DNA of 64,000 bases from Streptosporangium amethystogenes (GCF_000721075.1 NZ_JOEQ01000001.1:248001-312000); one strand, 5' to 3'; numbered from the stretch's first letter, positions 37,530 to 47,142 are shown. Translations and numbers: made by a program. Notes: generated from the letters alone by a model not told the origin.

Positions 37530-38407
37530 GAGGCTCCTCTCAGCCGCGGGTTGAGCACGGTCTCCAGGGCGCGCCCGCAGAGGGTGAACGCCAGGACCAC
37601 CGCGATGATGCACAGGCCGGGCGGCAGCACGTACCACCAGGCTCCCGAGGTGGCCGCGCCCCAGTCGTAGGAGCCGCGCAGCATGGTGCCCCACGAGACC
37701 TGGCCGGAGCCCGCGCCGAGGAAGGCGAGGGTGGACTCGGTGACGATGGCGCTGGCCACCATGAGCGTGGTGTTGGCCAGGACCAGCGGGGCGACGTTCG
37801 GCAGCACGTGCCGGGTCATGACGTGCCAGTGCCCGGCGCCCAGTGCCCTGGACCTCTCGATGTACGGCCTGGCCTCGACCGCCAGCGTCTGCGCCCGGAT
37901 CAGCCTCGCTGTGGACGCCCAGGAGGTCACCCCGATCGCCAGGATGATCGTGAACGGGCTGCCGCCGAGGATGGCCGCGAGCACCATGGCCAGGACCAGC
38001 GCGGGCAGCACCAGGAACCAGTCGGTGACGCGCATCAGCACGGCGGCCACCCAGCCCCGGAAGTGCCCGGCCGCGATGCCGAACACCGTGCCGATCACCA
38101 TGCTGAGCAGCGCCGACATGAACCCGATGAGCAGCGAGACCCGCGCGCCCCACAGCAGCATGAGCGCCACCGAGCGGCCGGACTCGTCGGTGCCGAGCGG
38201 GAAGTCCATGCTCGGCGGTGCCATCCTGGCGCCCGTCGCCCTCGTCACGTCCATCCCCGACGGGTCGGTGAGCAACGGCGCGAGCAGGGCCGCCAGGACG
38301 GCGACCAGCAGGATCGCCACCCCGTACAGCCCTGCTCGCTGCCTGGCGTACTGACGGCGGAACCGCGTCAGAGCGGCGCGGCGGCGGGTACGGGCCGTCG
38401 TGCTCAA
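37526..38407 (-). CDS. Oligopeptide ABC transporter permease (DppC/OppC type)
   Basis: The 293-aa inner-membrane permease has an N-terminal TM (GLYGVAILLVAVLAALLAP), the typical HPLGT-like FPLGTDESGRSV, and the permease EAA loop RSRALGAGHWHVMTRHVLPN. The TTG start overlaps the DppB stop (TTGA). All genes of the operon are tightly coupled. Confidence 0.92.
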   Translation of the reverse strand: MSTTARTRRRAALTRFRRQYARQRAGLYGVAILLVAVLAALLAPLLTDPSGMDVTRATGARMAPPSMDFPLGTDESGRSVALMLLWGARVSLLIGFMSALLSMVIGTVFGIAAGHFRGWVAAVLMRVTDWFLVLPALVLAMVLAAILGGSPFTIILAIGVTSWASTARLIRAQTLAVEARPYIERSRALGAGHWHVMTRHVLPNVAPLVLANTTLMVASAIVTESTLAFLGAGSGQVSWGTMLRGSYDWGAATSGAWWYVLPPGLCIIAVVLAFTLCGRALETVLNPRLRGAS

Positions 38408-39438
38408 GCCGACCTCACCCTCGGGTCCAGGACGTGGTAGACCACGTCGGCCAGCGTGTTCATGACGATCACCGCGACGCAGACGAGCATGAAGGTGCCC
38501 TGCATGACGGCGTAGTCGGGTCCCCTGATCGCCTCGACGAACAGCAGCCCGAGACCGGGCCAGGAGTAGACGAACTCCACCGAGACCGCGCCGCCGACCA
38601 CGAACCCGATCTGCATGAAGACCAGGGTCACCGTCGGCAGCAGCGCGTTCGGCACCGCGTGGCGGCGCCGGACGTCGTCGTCGCGCAGCCCCTTGGCGCG
38701 GGCGGTGGTCACGTAGTCCTGGCCGATCTCCTCCAGCAGCGAGGAGCGCATGACCAGCAGGTACTGCGCGTAGACGACGGCGACCAGGGTGAGGCAGGGC
38801 AGCACCAGGTGGTGGGCGACGTGCAGCAGGTAGAGCGGTCCGCCGGGGGCGTCGACGTCCTCCATACCCCGGGTGGGGAACAGGCCGGGTATCGGGCCGA
38901 TCCCGGCGGCGAGCACCATGAGCAGCAGCAGTCCCAGCCAGAAGGTCGGCACCGACCACAGGGTCAGCGCGGTCCCGGTGGAGAGGCGGTCGAAGCGGCC
39001 GCCGTGGTGCCAGGCGGCCCTGGTGCCCTGCCACATGCCCAGGCCGACCGCGACGGCCAGCCCGGTGCCCACCAGCAGCAACGTCGGTCCCACCCGGTCG
39101 CCGATGAGCTCGGCGACCGGTCTGCGGTACTCGTACGAGGTGCCCAGGTCCAGCCGCAGGGTCCGGCCCACGAAGTCCAGGAACTGCGCGCCCAGCGGCC
39201 GATCCAGGCCCAGCTGCCGCCTGAGCAGGGCGAGCTGTTCCGGGGTCACCGGCACGTCGCGGGTGTAGGCGATGGCGGGGTCGCCGGGGATCAGACGGAA
39301 CAGGAAGAACGTGGCGACGATCACCAGCCCGATGCTGAGCAGTGCCCCGCCGAGCTTGACCAGCGCGTAGCGCGCCACGGCCCGGCGGGCACCGCCCTCC
39401 TCGGCGCCGTCCCTCACCTGTTGCGGCGATGTGAGCAT
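38404..39438 (-). CDS. Oligopeptide ABC transporter permease (DppB/OppB type)
   Basis: The 344-aa permease has the N-terminal ALLSIGLVIVATFFLFRLIPGD, a large periplasmic loop, and the EAA loop TTARAKGLRDDDVRRRHAVP. It pairs with DppC to form the channel and is 6 nt downstream of the binding-protein gene. Confidence 0.92.
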   Translation of the reverse strand: MLTSPQQVRDGAEEGGARRAVARYALVKLGGALLSIGLVIVATFFLFRLIPGDPAIAYTRDVPVTPEQLALLRRQLGLDRPLGAQFLDFVGRTLRLDLGTSYEYRRPVAELIGDRVGPTLLLVGTGLAVAVGLGMWQGTRAAWHHGGRFDRLSTGTALTLWSVPTFWLGLLLLMVLAAGIGPIPGLFPTRGMEDVDAPGGPLYLLHVAHHLVLPCLTLVAVVYAQYLLVMRSSLLEEIGQDYVTTARAKGLRDDDVRRRHAVPNALLPTVTLVFMQIGFVVGGAVSVEFVYSWPGLGLLFVEAIRGPDYAVMQGTFMLVCVAVIVMNTLADVVYHVLDPRVRSA

Positions 39439-39444
39439 CGGCCG

Positions 39445-41301
39445 CTACTCGCGGTCGTCGGCGGAGACGCGGCGGCGCCGCATGAGAAGGAAGCCCCCGG
39501 CGCCGAGGACCAGTACGACGACCACCCCGACGACCACCGCGGTGCCGATTCCCGAACCGCTCCCGGCCGGGGCGGCGGCGCGCTCGACGGCGCGCAGCGT
39601 GTAGACCGGCCAGTAGCTGCTCCCGCCGTACAGGATGCCGTTGTCCTCGGGGATCGGGGTGATGGAGGCGATCCGGTCCTTGCGGTAGCCCTCCAGGTTG
39701 TTGGGGTAGTAGATCGCGACGACGGGGGCCTCGGTGTAGAGCCGCTCCTGCATCTGCTTGATCAGCTTGACCCGGGCGGGCCGGTCGAGTTCGACCAGCT
39801 GCTCCTGGTAGAGCCTCTCGAACTCCTTGTCACAGAAGAACGACTCGGTGCCGCCGCCCTCCCCGCTCGCGGTGGGCCTGCGGCTGCACAGGTGGGTGGC
39901 CAGGATCTCCTCCGGATCCGGGTTGACCGACCAGCCGCTGATCGCGATGTCGTAGAGCGCCGTGCTGCCCGTCTCCTCGGTGAACTTGTTGGAGTCGAGC
40001 CTGCGGGTGGTGAGCTGGATGCCGATGTCCTTCAGCCAGCCGGTGAGGTACTGGGCGATCTTGTCCTCGACGGGTTCGTCGGTGTGGATGCTGAAGCGCA
40101 TCTCCAGCTTGCGCCCGCCCTCGGGCATGGTGCGGATGCCGTCCGCGCCCTTGGCGTAGCCGGCCTCGTCGAGGATGCGGTTGGCCTCCGCCAGGTCGAA
40201 GGTGACGGCCGCCTCGCCCTCGGCCTTCCAGAAGAACTCCTGGTACATCGGCGGGATGATCGAGCCGTCCGCCGGTACGGCGAGACCGTTCTGCGCCTGC
40301 TCGACGAGGGTCTTCTTGTCGATCGCATGGTGGATGGCCTGGCGCACCCTGACGTCCTTCAGCGCGGGGTGCCCGTCGCCGATCGGCTCGCCGTCGGCCG
40401 TCGCGGCGCCCGGGTTGAACTGCAGGTAGGCGGCCCGGCGGCCCTGGGTGTTCCACTGCGTGATGTTCGCATCGCCCGCGAGGGCCTCGAACTGCGGGCC
40501 CTGCAGGCGGCCGATCCAGTCGATGTCGCCCTTCTTCAGACCGGCGATCGCCGCCTCGGGGTTCTCGTAGAAGATGACGTGCAGCTCGTCGATGGCGGGG
40601 GCACCGCGCCAGTACGACGGGTTGGCCTTGAGCCTCACATAGGCGTTCTTCTTGTGCTCGACGGCGATGTAGGGGCCGCTGCCGACGGCGGGGTAGACCT
40701 CGTTCTCGTAGGTGCCGATGTCGGGGACGCTCTCCCAGACGTGCTTGGGCATGATCGGGATCGGCAGCTCCAGCATCGAGGCCTGGGGCTTCTTGGTCTT
40801 GATGACCAGGGTCCGGTCGTCGGACGCGGTCACGGTGTCGAAGTTCTCGACGGCGGGGCCGTTGGCCGTCTTGGCTCCGTCATCCGTCATGATCTTGTTG
40901 AAGGTCCACGCGGCGTCCTGGGCGGTGACGGGCTTGCCGTCCGACCAGGTGGCTCCGGCACGCATGGTGAAGGTCCAGGTCAGCTTGTCCGGTGAGGTCT
41001 CCCACGACTCGGCGAGGTCGGGGCCGGGCTTCAGGGTCTTGGAATCGGGCACCGTGAGGAAGCCGTACATCCAGCGGTGGATCGACGTGGAGACCACCCG
41101 GACCGCCAGGAACGGGTTCATCGAGTCCATGCTCTGCGTCGCGCCCAGCCGGACGATCCTCTTCTCCGCCTGGGGTGCCCCCTGGGCGGTCTGGGACGTC
41201 TGGGACGTCCTCGCGGCAGATGGTGATGCGTGCGCCACGAGAAGTGTCGCCATCGACAGCGCCAGGCTCAGCGCCGCCAGGCGCGTCCCCGTTCTGACCA
41301 T
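39445..41301 (-). CDS. Oligopeptide-binding protein with a C-terminal membrane anchor
   Basis: The 618-aa family 5 solute-binding protein has an N-terminal hydrophobic signal with no lipobox cysteine and a C-terminal TM (VVVGVVVVLVLGAGGFLLM) followed by RRRR. It therefore seems anchored by the C-terminus, unlike usual lipoprotein binders. Core motifs include LAESWETSPDKLTWTFTMRA and ATWSDGKPVTAQDAAWTF. The start is ATG 41301; a hairpin covers its Shine-Dalgarno. ATG/GTG at 41313 is less likely. Confidence 0.88.
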   Translation of the reverse strand: MVRTGTRLAALSLALSMATLLVAHASPSAARTSQTSQTAQGAPQAEKRIVRLGATQSMDSMNPFLAVRVVSTSIHRWMYGFLTVPDSKTLKPGPDLAESWETSPDKLTWTFTMRAGATWSDGKPVTAQDAAWTFNKIMTDDGAKTANGPAVENFDTVTASDDRTLVIKTKKPQASMLELPIPIMPKHVWESVPDIGTYENEVYPAVGSGPYIAVEHKKNAYVRLKANPSYWRGAPAIDELHVIFYENPEAAIAGLKKGDIDWIGRLQGPQFEALAGDANITQWNTQGRRAAYLQFNPGAATADGEPIGDGHPALKDVRVRQAIHHAIDKKTLVEQAQNGLAVPADGSIIPPMYQEFFWKAEGEAAVTFDLAEANRILDEAGYAKGADGIRTMPEGGRKLEMRFSIHTDEPVEDKIAQYLTGWLKDIGIQLTTRRLDSNKFTEETGSTALYDIAISGWSVNPDPEEILATHLCSRRPTASGEGGGTESFFCDKEFERLYQEQLVELDRPARVKLIKQMQERLYTEAPVVAIYYPNNLEGYRKDRIASITPIPEDNGILYGGSSYWPVYTLRAVERAAAPAGSGSGIGTAVVVGVVVVLVLGAGGFLLMRRRRVSADDRE

Positions 41302-41350
41302 GGTGTGCCCCACCTTCGGATCGGTGATCTATTGACAACGAAGGCACACC
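41302..41350 (-). promoter_or_regulatory. Leader hairpin masking the binding-protein ribosome site
   Basis: On the minus strand GGTGTGCC (41350-41343 region) pairs with GGCACACC immediately before the ATG. An inner CCTTCG/CGAAGG pair closes it. The Shine-Dalgarno GGTGGGG lies in the 3' half, so folding would hide it. It may be a thermosensor or translational switch, which is inferred. Confidence 0.5.
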
Positions 41351-41531
41351 ATACAAACGGCGCGTGTCAACGCGTGGTGGAAAATTGTTTCATTCTCGTT
41401 TTGTTTGTCGACATTATTTTTCAGGCTCTCCGCTACAAGTCGATACAAAAGGGCTTATAGGTACAAAAAGGGATATTCCACGGATTGCTGGACCGACCGT
41501 CCGGTATGGACGGGGCGGCCGGGAGTGCGGC

Positions 41532-42305
41532 ATGCTACAGAACATGACTCTGTTCTCGGTGGAAGGCAAGATCGTCGTCGTCACCGGCGGCTCCAGGGGA
41601 ATCGGCCGGATGATCGCGGCCGGGTTCGTCGACGCGGGAGCCACGGTCTACATCTCCTCCCGCAAGGCGGCCGAGGTCGAGAAGACCGCCGCGGAGCTGG
41701 GATGCACGGCCGTACCGGCCGACCTGTCCACCGAGGACGGGGTGTCCACCCTGTTCGAGGCGGTCGCGGAGCGGGAGTCCCGGCTGGACGTGCTGGTCAA
41801 CAATGCCGGGGCGACCTGGGGCGCGCCGCTGGAGGAGTACCCCGAGCAGGCGTTCGACAAGCTCTGGGGGATCAACGTCAAGGGCGTGTTCTACCTGACC
41901 CAGCGGTTCCTGCCGCTGCTGCGCGCCGCCGCGAGCCCCGAGTCCCCGGCCAGAGTGATCAACATCGGCTCGGTGGACGGCATCCGGGTGCCCTCGATGG
42001 AGAACTACGCCTACTCCGCGGCCAAGGCTGCGGTGCACATGCTCACCCGGCACCTGTCCCAGCGGCTCGCCAAGGAGTCGATCACGGTCAACGCGATCGC
42101 CCCGGGGCCGTTCGAGTCGAAGATGATGGCCTTCGCGCTCCAGGACGAGACGATGCGCGCGGCGGTCGCCTCCCACGTCCCGCTGGGTAGGATCGGCCGC
42201 CCGGACGACATGGCGGGCACCGCGATCTTCCTGTCCTCGCGGGCCGGCGCCTATCTCACCGGGACGGTGATCCCGGTGGACGGCGGCATCTCCGGCCACA
42301 CGTAG
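41532..42305 (+). CDS. Short-chain dehydrogenase/reductase
   Basis: The 257-aa SDR has VVVTGGSRGIGRMIAAGFVD, VNNAGATWGAPLEE, the active-site YSAAK and a C-terminal TGTVIPVDGG. GGGAG lies 6 nt before ATG 41532. Substrate unknown. It is divergent from the peptide transporter, with an AT-rich promoter region. Confidence 0.88.
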   Translation: MLQNMTLFSVEGKIVVVTGGSRGIGRMIAAGFVDAGATVYISSRKAAEVEKTAAELGCTAVPADLSTEDGVSTLFEAVAERESRLDVLVNNAGATWGAPLEEYPEQAFDKLWGINVKGVFYLTQRFLPLLRAAASPESPARVINIGSVDGIRVPSMENYAYSAAKAAVHMLTRHLSQRLAKESITVNAIAPGPFESKMMAFALQDETMRAAVASHVPLGRIGRPDDMAGTAIFLSSRAGAYLTGTVIPVDGGISGHT

Positions 42306-42427
42306 TTCCCGGACTCTTCCCCCATATCCGTACCTCAGATCATTTTTGTCCCCAAAAACCCCATTCGTAACGCAAGTGTAAAATTTTACCTCTTGCTGTC
42401 ATTTCTTCCAGATGACAGCTTTGCTTC

Positions 42428-44959
42428 ATGCTGAAGCGCTTCAAGGTGGTGGCGCCGGCCGTTCTGGCCGTCGCCATCGCCCTTCCAGCCGGTGCCGCCC
42501 AGGCGGACCCCACTCCGGCCGCACCACCCGTGACCACCTGTGACGCCACCCAGACTCCCGCCGTCTACCACGGCAAGGTGCCGACGCCGAAGAGTGTCCT
42601 CGGCTTCGACCTTGGCGAGCGGGAGGTTACCTCGGCCGAGTCCGACACGCTGCTGACCGCGATCGACGCGGCCAGCGACCGGGTCGTCTCCGGCACCCTG
42701 GCCACCACCGCCCAGGGACGCCCGCTGAAGTACGCGATCGTCGGCACCTCGCAGAACATCCGGAACCTGCGCGCGATCGAGAACTCCATCAAGCTGCTGC
42801 GCAACCCCCTCACCCCCGCTCCCGCGGCGAAGCTCCTCGCCAGGAACACGCCCGCGATCCTGTGGATCGCCGGAAACGTGCACGGCGGCGAGGAGAGCGG
42901 CACCGACGCGGCGCTGAAGACGCTCTACGACCTGGCCGGGCGGGACGACTGCGCGGCCAGGCGAATCCTGGACAACGCCGTCACGGTGATCCTGCCGACG
43001 CAGAACCCCGACGGCCGCGAGGCCGACACCAGGCGGAACGCCTACGCCTTCGACATGAACCGCGACTGGTTCGCACGGACCCAGCCGGAGACCGACGGCA
43101 AGATCGAGCTGATGCGGAAGTATCCGCCGCAGCTCTTCATCGACGCCCACGAGATGGGCGGCACCGAGTACTTCTTCCCGCCGAACGCCGACCCGATCTA
43201 CCACGACATCGCCGAGCCGACGGTCGACTGGATCAACAACACCTACGGCGCCGCGATGATCGGCGAGTTCACCAGGCGCGGGATCCCGTTCTTCAATCGC
43301 AGCGTCTACGACCTGTTCTACATGGGCTACGGCGACACGGTCCCGGCAGGCGGGTTCAACGCGGCGGGCATGACCTTCGAGAAGGGCAACGCCTCCCCGA
43401 TCGCCACCCGGACCTTCGAGCAGTGGCTCACCCAGTGGGTCTCGCTCTCGGCGGCGGCGGCCAAGAAGACCGAGATCCTCACCACCTGGCACGGCATGTA
43501 CGCCGACGCCCTCAAGCAGGGGCTCAACGGCCACCTGGAGCCGAACCAGGTCTACAACCCGGGCCACGAGGTCATCACCCAGGTGCCCGACCGGAAGGTG
43601 CGCCACTACTTCCTGCGCGCCGACGACCCGGCCAAGAAGGCGGAGACCGACCTCGTCGTACGGCGGCTCCAGCGGATGGACGTCCAGGTGTACAAGCTGG
43701 CCACGCCGCTGACCGTCAAGGACTTCAAGGCGTACGGCAGGCCCGAGGCGAAGACCACGCTGCCCAAGGGCACCTACTGGATCCCGCTGGCCCAGGCGCA
43801 GAAGCACTGGGTCCAGGCCATGCTGAACGAGGACACCTACACCCCGTTCCCCTACTTCTACGACGTGACCGCATGGAGCCTGCCGCTGCTCGGCAACGTC
43901 TCCGGCGGCTCCTCGGGCCAGGTGCTGCTGCCCATCGCGACGCCGGTGCGGGCGGTGGACGCCCCCTCGGTCAAGGTCACCACCTCCCGGAAGATCGGAG
44001 TCCTGCAGCTGTCCGGTGGCACCGCGCAGAACGCGGCCGAGTCCTCCGGCTGGCTCCGCCACCGCCTGGACCGCGACTGGAAGCTGTCCTACCAGGTGCT
44101 CACGCCGGCCGACGTCGCCGCGGGCAGGCTGGGCGGGCTGGACGTGCTGCTCGTGCCGGACGGCTCGTCCAACTCGGCGAACAACGCCCTCGGCGAGGCC
44201 GGGCGCGCGGCGCTGCGCGACTGGGTCGGCGGCGGCGGGCGCTACGTCGGCTGGGCGGGCGGCGCCCGGCTGGCCGCCCTGGCCGGCGTCTCCAGCGTGA
44301 CGCTGACCGAGCCGACCTCGGACATCCCCGGCTCGCTGCTCCGGACGAACGTGGCCCAGGGGCCGCTGAGCAGGGACGTCGGGTCGAGCGTCATGCAGTT
44401 CTACGCGTACGACCTGGTCATGCGGGCCTCGAACCCCTCGCACGTGGTGACCTCCTACCCGGCCGCCGACTCGCCCGACTGGTTCCTGTCCGGTTTCGCG
44501 CTGGGCGCCGAGGAGCTCGCCGGAACGGCGGCGGCGGTCGACGAGCCGGTGGGACGTGGCCACGCGGTGCTGTTCGCCGCCGAGCCGAACTTCCGTGCCT
44601 TCAGCGACGGCACGGCGAAGATCGTCGCCAACGCGATCACCGCCGACCTGCCGTCCGCCTCGGCGCGGGCGCGGACGCTCGCCCCGGCCCCGGACGCCTC
44701 GAAGACCGCCGCGGCCATCCCGGAGCACGAGTCGCCGATCCGGGTCACGGTTCCCGCCTCCGACCGTGACAAGGCCGCCGCGGCGCTGAACGGCTTCGGC
44801 GCCACCTGGACCGAGCAGGCCGCTCCCGGCGGCGCGGTCCGGTTCGTCGTGGCCAACCCCGAGGGTCTCGACACGCACGAGCACCCCTGGGCGCGGAAGG
44901 TCCCCGACGCGCTGCGTGCCGCGGGGGTCTCTCCGCTCGCGGTGGTACTGCCGCAGTAA
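42428..44959 (+). CDS. Secreted M14 zinc carboxypeptidase
   Basis: The 843-aa protein has a Sec signal (to about 26) and an M14 metallocarboxypeptidase domain. The zinc ligands are H152 and E155 in GNVHGGEESGTD and H241 in DAHEMGG; the substrate-binding NR is in DMNRDW. A long C-terminal extension of about 500 residues has no recognised domain. It lies beside the peptide importer, so it may supply peptides or amino acids from outside. A terminator follows. Confidence 0.88.
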   Translation: MLKRFKVVAPAVLAVAIALPAGAAQADPTPAAPPVTTCDATQTPAVYHGKVPTPKSVLGFDLGEREVTSAESDTLLTAIDAASDRVVSGTLATTAQGRPLKYAIVGTSQNIRNLRAIENSIKLLRNPLTPAPAAKLLARNTPAILWIAGNVHGGEESGTDAALKTLYDLAGRDDCAARRILDNAVTVILPTQNPDGREADTRRNAYAFDMNRDWFARTQPETDGKIELMRKYPPQLFIDAHEMGGTEYFFPPNADPIYHDIAEPTVDWINNTYGAAMIGEFTRRGIPFFNRSVYDLFYMGYGDTVPAGGFNAAGMTFEKGNASPIATRTFEQWLTQWVSLSAAAAKKTEILTTWHGMYADALKQGLNGHLEPNQVYNPGHEVITQVPDRKVRHYFLRADDPAKKAETDLVVRRLQRMDVQVYKLATPLTVKDFKAYGRPEAKTTLPKGTYWIPLAQAQKHWVQAMLNEDTYTPFPYFYDVTAWSLPLLGNVSGGSSGQVLLPIATPVRAVDAPSVKVTTSRKIGVLQLSGGTAQNAAESSGWLRHRLDRDWKLSYQVLTPADVAAGRLGGLDVLLVPDGSSNSANNALGEAGRAALRDWVGGGGRYVGWAGGARLAALAGVSSVTLTEPTSDIPGSLLRTNVAQGPLSRDVGSSVMQFYAYDLVMRASNPSHVVTSYPAADSPDWFLSGFALGAEELAGTAAAVDEPVGRGHAVLFAAEPNFRAFSDGTAKIVANAITADLPSASARARTLAPAPDASKTAAAIPEHESPIRVTVPASDRDKAAAALNGFGATWTEQAAPGGAVRFVVANPEGLDTHEHPWARKVPDALRAAGVSPLAVVLPQ

Positions 44960-44965
44960 TCCGGT

Positions 44966-44998
44966 ACGGCGCGCGTCCCTTCGCGGGGCGCGCGCCGT
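44966..44998 (+). terminator. Terminator after the M14 peptidase
   Basis: ACGGCGCGCG (44966-44975) pairs with CGCGCGCCGT (44989-44998), followed by TTT, 7 nt after the stop codon. Confidence 0.8.
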
Positions 44999-45010
44999 TT
45001 CCGGTGCGTC

Positions 45011-45081
45011 TCTGTGGGCCTGCTCTCCGTTTCTCTGCGGGCTTGTTTTCTGCAAGCTTGTTCTTTGCGAGCCTGTTCTCC
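45011..45081. repeat. Short tandem repeats
   Basis: About four imperfect 16-17-bp units built on TGCGGGCTTGTTTTC / TGCAAGCTTGTTCT / TGCGAGCCTGTTCTC lie in tandem just past the convergent ATP-grasp gene stop. Confidence 0.5.
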
Positions 45082-45089
45082 GTGGGGCG

Positions 45090-45923
45090 TCAGATCGCCC
45101 TGGCCAGCGCGGTCGCCAGGTTGGCGGCGGCGTCGGGTGCGTAGCCCAGGAACAGGTAGGGCTCGGTGAGCTCGATCTCGATGAGGGCCGGGCTGCCGTC
45201 GGCCAGCCGGACCAGGTCCACCCGGGCGTAGAGCAGTTCGGGAAACTCACCGAGCACCTGCTCGGCCAGCGCGAACTGGTCGGGCTCGGGGGTGCGGAGT
45301 TCCCCGTGGTCGTTACCCTGTCCCGGCTTGGTGGCGCTCTCGGTCAGCATCGGGTTGCGCCGGATGGCGTGGCTGAACCTGCCGCCGAAGTAGAGCATCG
45401 AGGTCTCCCCCTCGCCCTCGACCATGTCCAGGTACGGCTGGATCATCGCGGTCCGGCCGTTGGCGGCCAGCTTGGCGGCGTGTTCCTCGGCCTGTTCGCG
45501 ATCCACGGTCCTGATCGTGTCGCGGGCTCCGGCCGAGATCGACGGCTTGACCACGTACTCGTCGAGGACCGGGAGGTTCACGGTCTCGCCCGGCGCGACC
45601 CAGGAGGTGGGGATGATCGGCGCCTTCAGGTCACGCAGGTAGACCTTGTCGGTGTTGCGTTCCAGCACGGCGGCCGGGTTGAACAGCCGGGTGACGGACT
45701 CGACGTGCCGGGCCCAGTCGAGGAACTCCGCCCGCCTCGTCACATAGTCCCAGGCGGTACGGACCACGACGGCGTCGAACCCGGCCCAGTCGACACCGGG
45801 ATCGTCCCAGCGCACGATGTGGCCGGTGATCCCCGCCTCGGCCCAGGCCGCGACGGCGAGTTCCTGCTCGTCGTCGAGCCTGTCCGGGTCCGCGAAGGTC
45901 ACGTACGCCGCAGAAACGCCCAT
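45090..45923 (-). CDS. ATP-grasp-like protein
   Basis: The 277-aa protein resembles short ATP-grasp ligases: FDAVVVRTAWDYVTRRAEFL, YVVKPSISAGARDTIR (ATP-binding Lys and Gly-rich loop), MIQPYLDMVEGEGETSMLYF and LIEIELTEPYLFLGYAP (metal-binding residues). Reaction unknown; such proteins ligate a carboxylate to an amine. A dyad TAAGG-CA-CCTTA lies upstream. Confidence 0.78.
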   Translation of the reverse strand: MGVSAAYVTFADPDRLDDEQELAVAAWAEAGITGHIVRWDDPGVDWAGFDAVVVRTAWDYVTRRAEFLDWARHVESVTRLFNPAAVLERNTDKVYLRDLKAPIIPTSWVAPGETVNLPVLDEYVVKPSISAGARDTIRTVDREQAEEHAAKLAANGRTAMIQPYLDMVEGEGETSMLYFGGRFSHAIRRNPMLTESATKPGQGNDHGELRTPEPDQFALAEQVLGEFPELLYARVDLVRLADGSPALIEIELTEPYLFLGYAPDAAANLATALARAI

Positions 45924-46710
45924 GAGGTATCCCTTTATGTCATCACCAATTAGACATAAGGCACCTTACCTAAAGTCATCTGTTCGACTTGGGGCGGCAC
46001 CTGTGGTGTCGCGTTCTCAAGCCTGCTGTCGCTTGATCGGGTGTTCCCACGTCGTCATGGGGGATCGGGCGTGCGCGCTCCGGTGGGTGGGTGCTCCGGC
46101 CGGCCGTCTCAGTCGCTCCCTGGTGTTTCAGGCCTCCGGCCTGCTCGGGCGCGGTGGTTGCGGACTTTTATACGCCGGCCGGAGCACCCACCCACCTCCG
46201 CGCCTTCCGCCCCGCCGTACCGCGTGCGTGCCGTAGTCGCTCACTCTCCGGCCGCTCAGTGAACTATCCGATGCTGAAGCTCTCGCGACGAGACCGCTCA
46301 GGGCTGGTCACCGTAGCTGACGCGTGTCTCTCCGACACAGCGCAGGGTCGATGCCGTAGGGATCGGCGGAGTACGAGAAACGCTGTCAACGGCCACGTGC
46401 GTGTTTTTACATGGCCACGGACAGCCATGAAGCCCAGCAGGTTCGTGGTTAGCCTTCCACGTCGGATGGGGTTATCGGTGACGCCCTATGGCTGTGGCGA
46501 GCTGTCGTACGCCGGTTACCTGAGGGTGTCGTGTGGCCAGTTCGGTGACAATCATGCGTATACGGGGCGAGAGTCCACCCGAAAGCCCTGTCCGGCGATA
46601 GCAGAATCGTTATATTCTACACTCCTTCCGGGTGGGCACAGTCGCCTTTAAGCGGAACGGACCAGCGGACACCATCAGTGAATATTGGAAACAAGGCCAG
46701 AGAGGCCGTC
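45924..46710. other. 787-bp region without a recognisable gene, with hairpin element
   Basis: This contains the TAAGG-CA-CCTTA dyad (45957-45968), a 23-bp perfect inverted repeat (46082-46104 and 46174-46196) and a sequence at 46345-46371 repeated near 54311. Possible frames (for example 46041-46262) look composition-driven. A small RNA or decayed element would fit better than a protein. Confidence 0.55.
46082..46196. repeat. 23-bp inverted repeats enclosing a 69-bp core
   Basis: The arms at 46082-46104 and 46174-46196 are exact reverse complements; the left begins GGTGGGTGGGTGCTCCGG. The core contains a smaller hairpin (CAGGCC-TCC-GGCCTG). It could be a MITE-like element, a strong terminator or a structured RNA. 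Confidence 0.75.
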
Positions 46711-47058
46711 ATGAACACACGCCGCAGCGCATTCCCGATGCTGGCCCTTCTGCGTTCGGCGGTTTTGGCGATGAGCTCCACAGTTCTACTCGGTGCGTGC
46801 ATCCCTCGTGACGGTGAACAATTCCACATCTCCAACCACACTGCGGAGACCGTTACGATAAAAAGCAAATCCAATGCTCTTTCTTCTATCACCATCGCGC
46901 CAGGAGAGAGCAGGAGCATGGGTCTTCCTGAGGATATGTGCCGAGATTTCGAGCCGAAAGAAGGTGGCCGGCTGGTCGCTACCGGTATCGAAAGCGGGAA
47001 GACCTATACATACGGCCCGCTGCTGTGCAACGGGAGCGCTTGGAACATCGGAAAATAG
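46711..47058 (+). CDS. Small lipoprotein, unknown
   Basis: The 115-aa protein has a signal peptide ending in STVLLGACIP, a lipobox. The mature 75 residues (FHISNHTAETVTIKSKSNAL) contain two further Cys, possibly a disulfide. Base composition is visibly less GC-rich than neighbours. ATG 46711 is preferred, preceded by GAGAGG. A clear terminator follows at 47143. Confidence 0.7.
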   Translation: MNTRRSAFPMLALLRSAVLAMSSTVLLGACIPRDGEQFHISNHTAETVTIKSKSNALSSITIAPGESRSMGLPEDMCRDFEPKEGGRLVATGIESGKTYTYGPLLCNGSAWNIGK

Positions 47059-47142
47059 ATATCGGCCGGCACATACCCCAACCTCGGGCTTCCGTTGTCT
47101 TCATGTGGCCAAATGGGGCGTTCGGCTACGGCTTGCTTTCTC

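Noticed and set aside
42386..45250. Minus-strand frame opposite the M14 peptidase
   Set aside because: Arg/Gly-rich with no motifs; the plus strand has signal peptide and zinc site.
45957..45968. Iron box upstream of the ATP-grasp gene
   Set aside because: The TAAGG-CA-CCTTA dyad is short and only partly like IdeR/DtxR sites; kept as a note, not a call.
46041..46651. Plus-strand frames in the 45.9-46.7 kb gap
   Set aside because: They cross the inverted repeat and show no ribosome site or family likeness.
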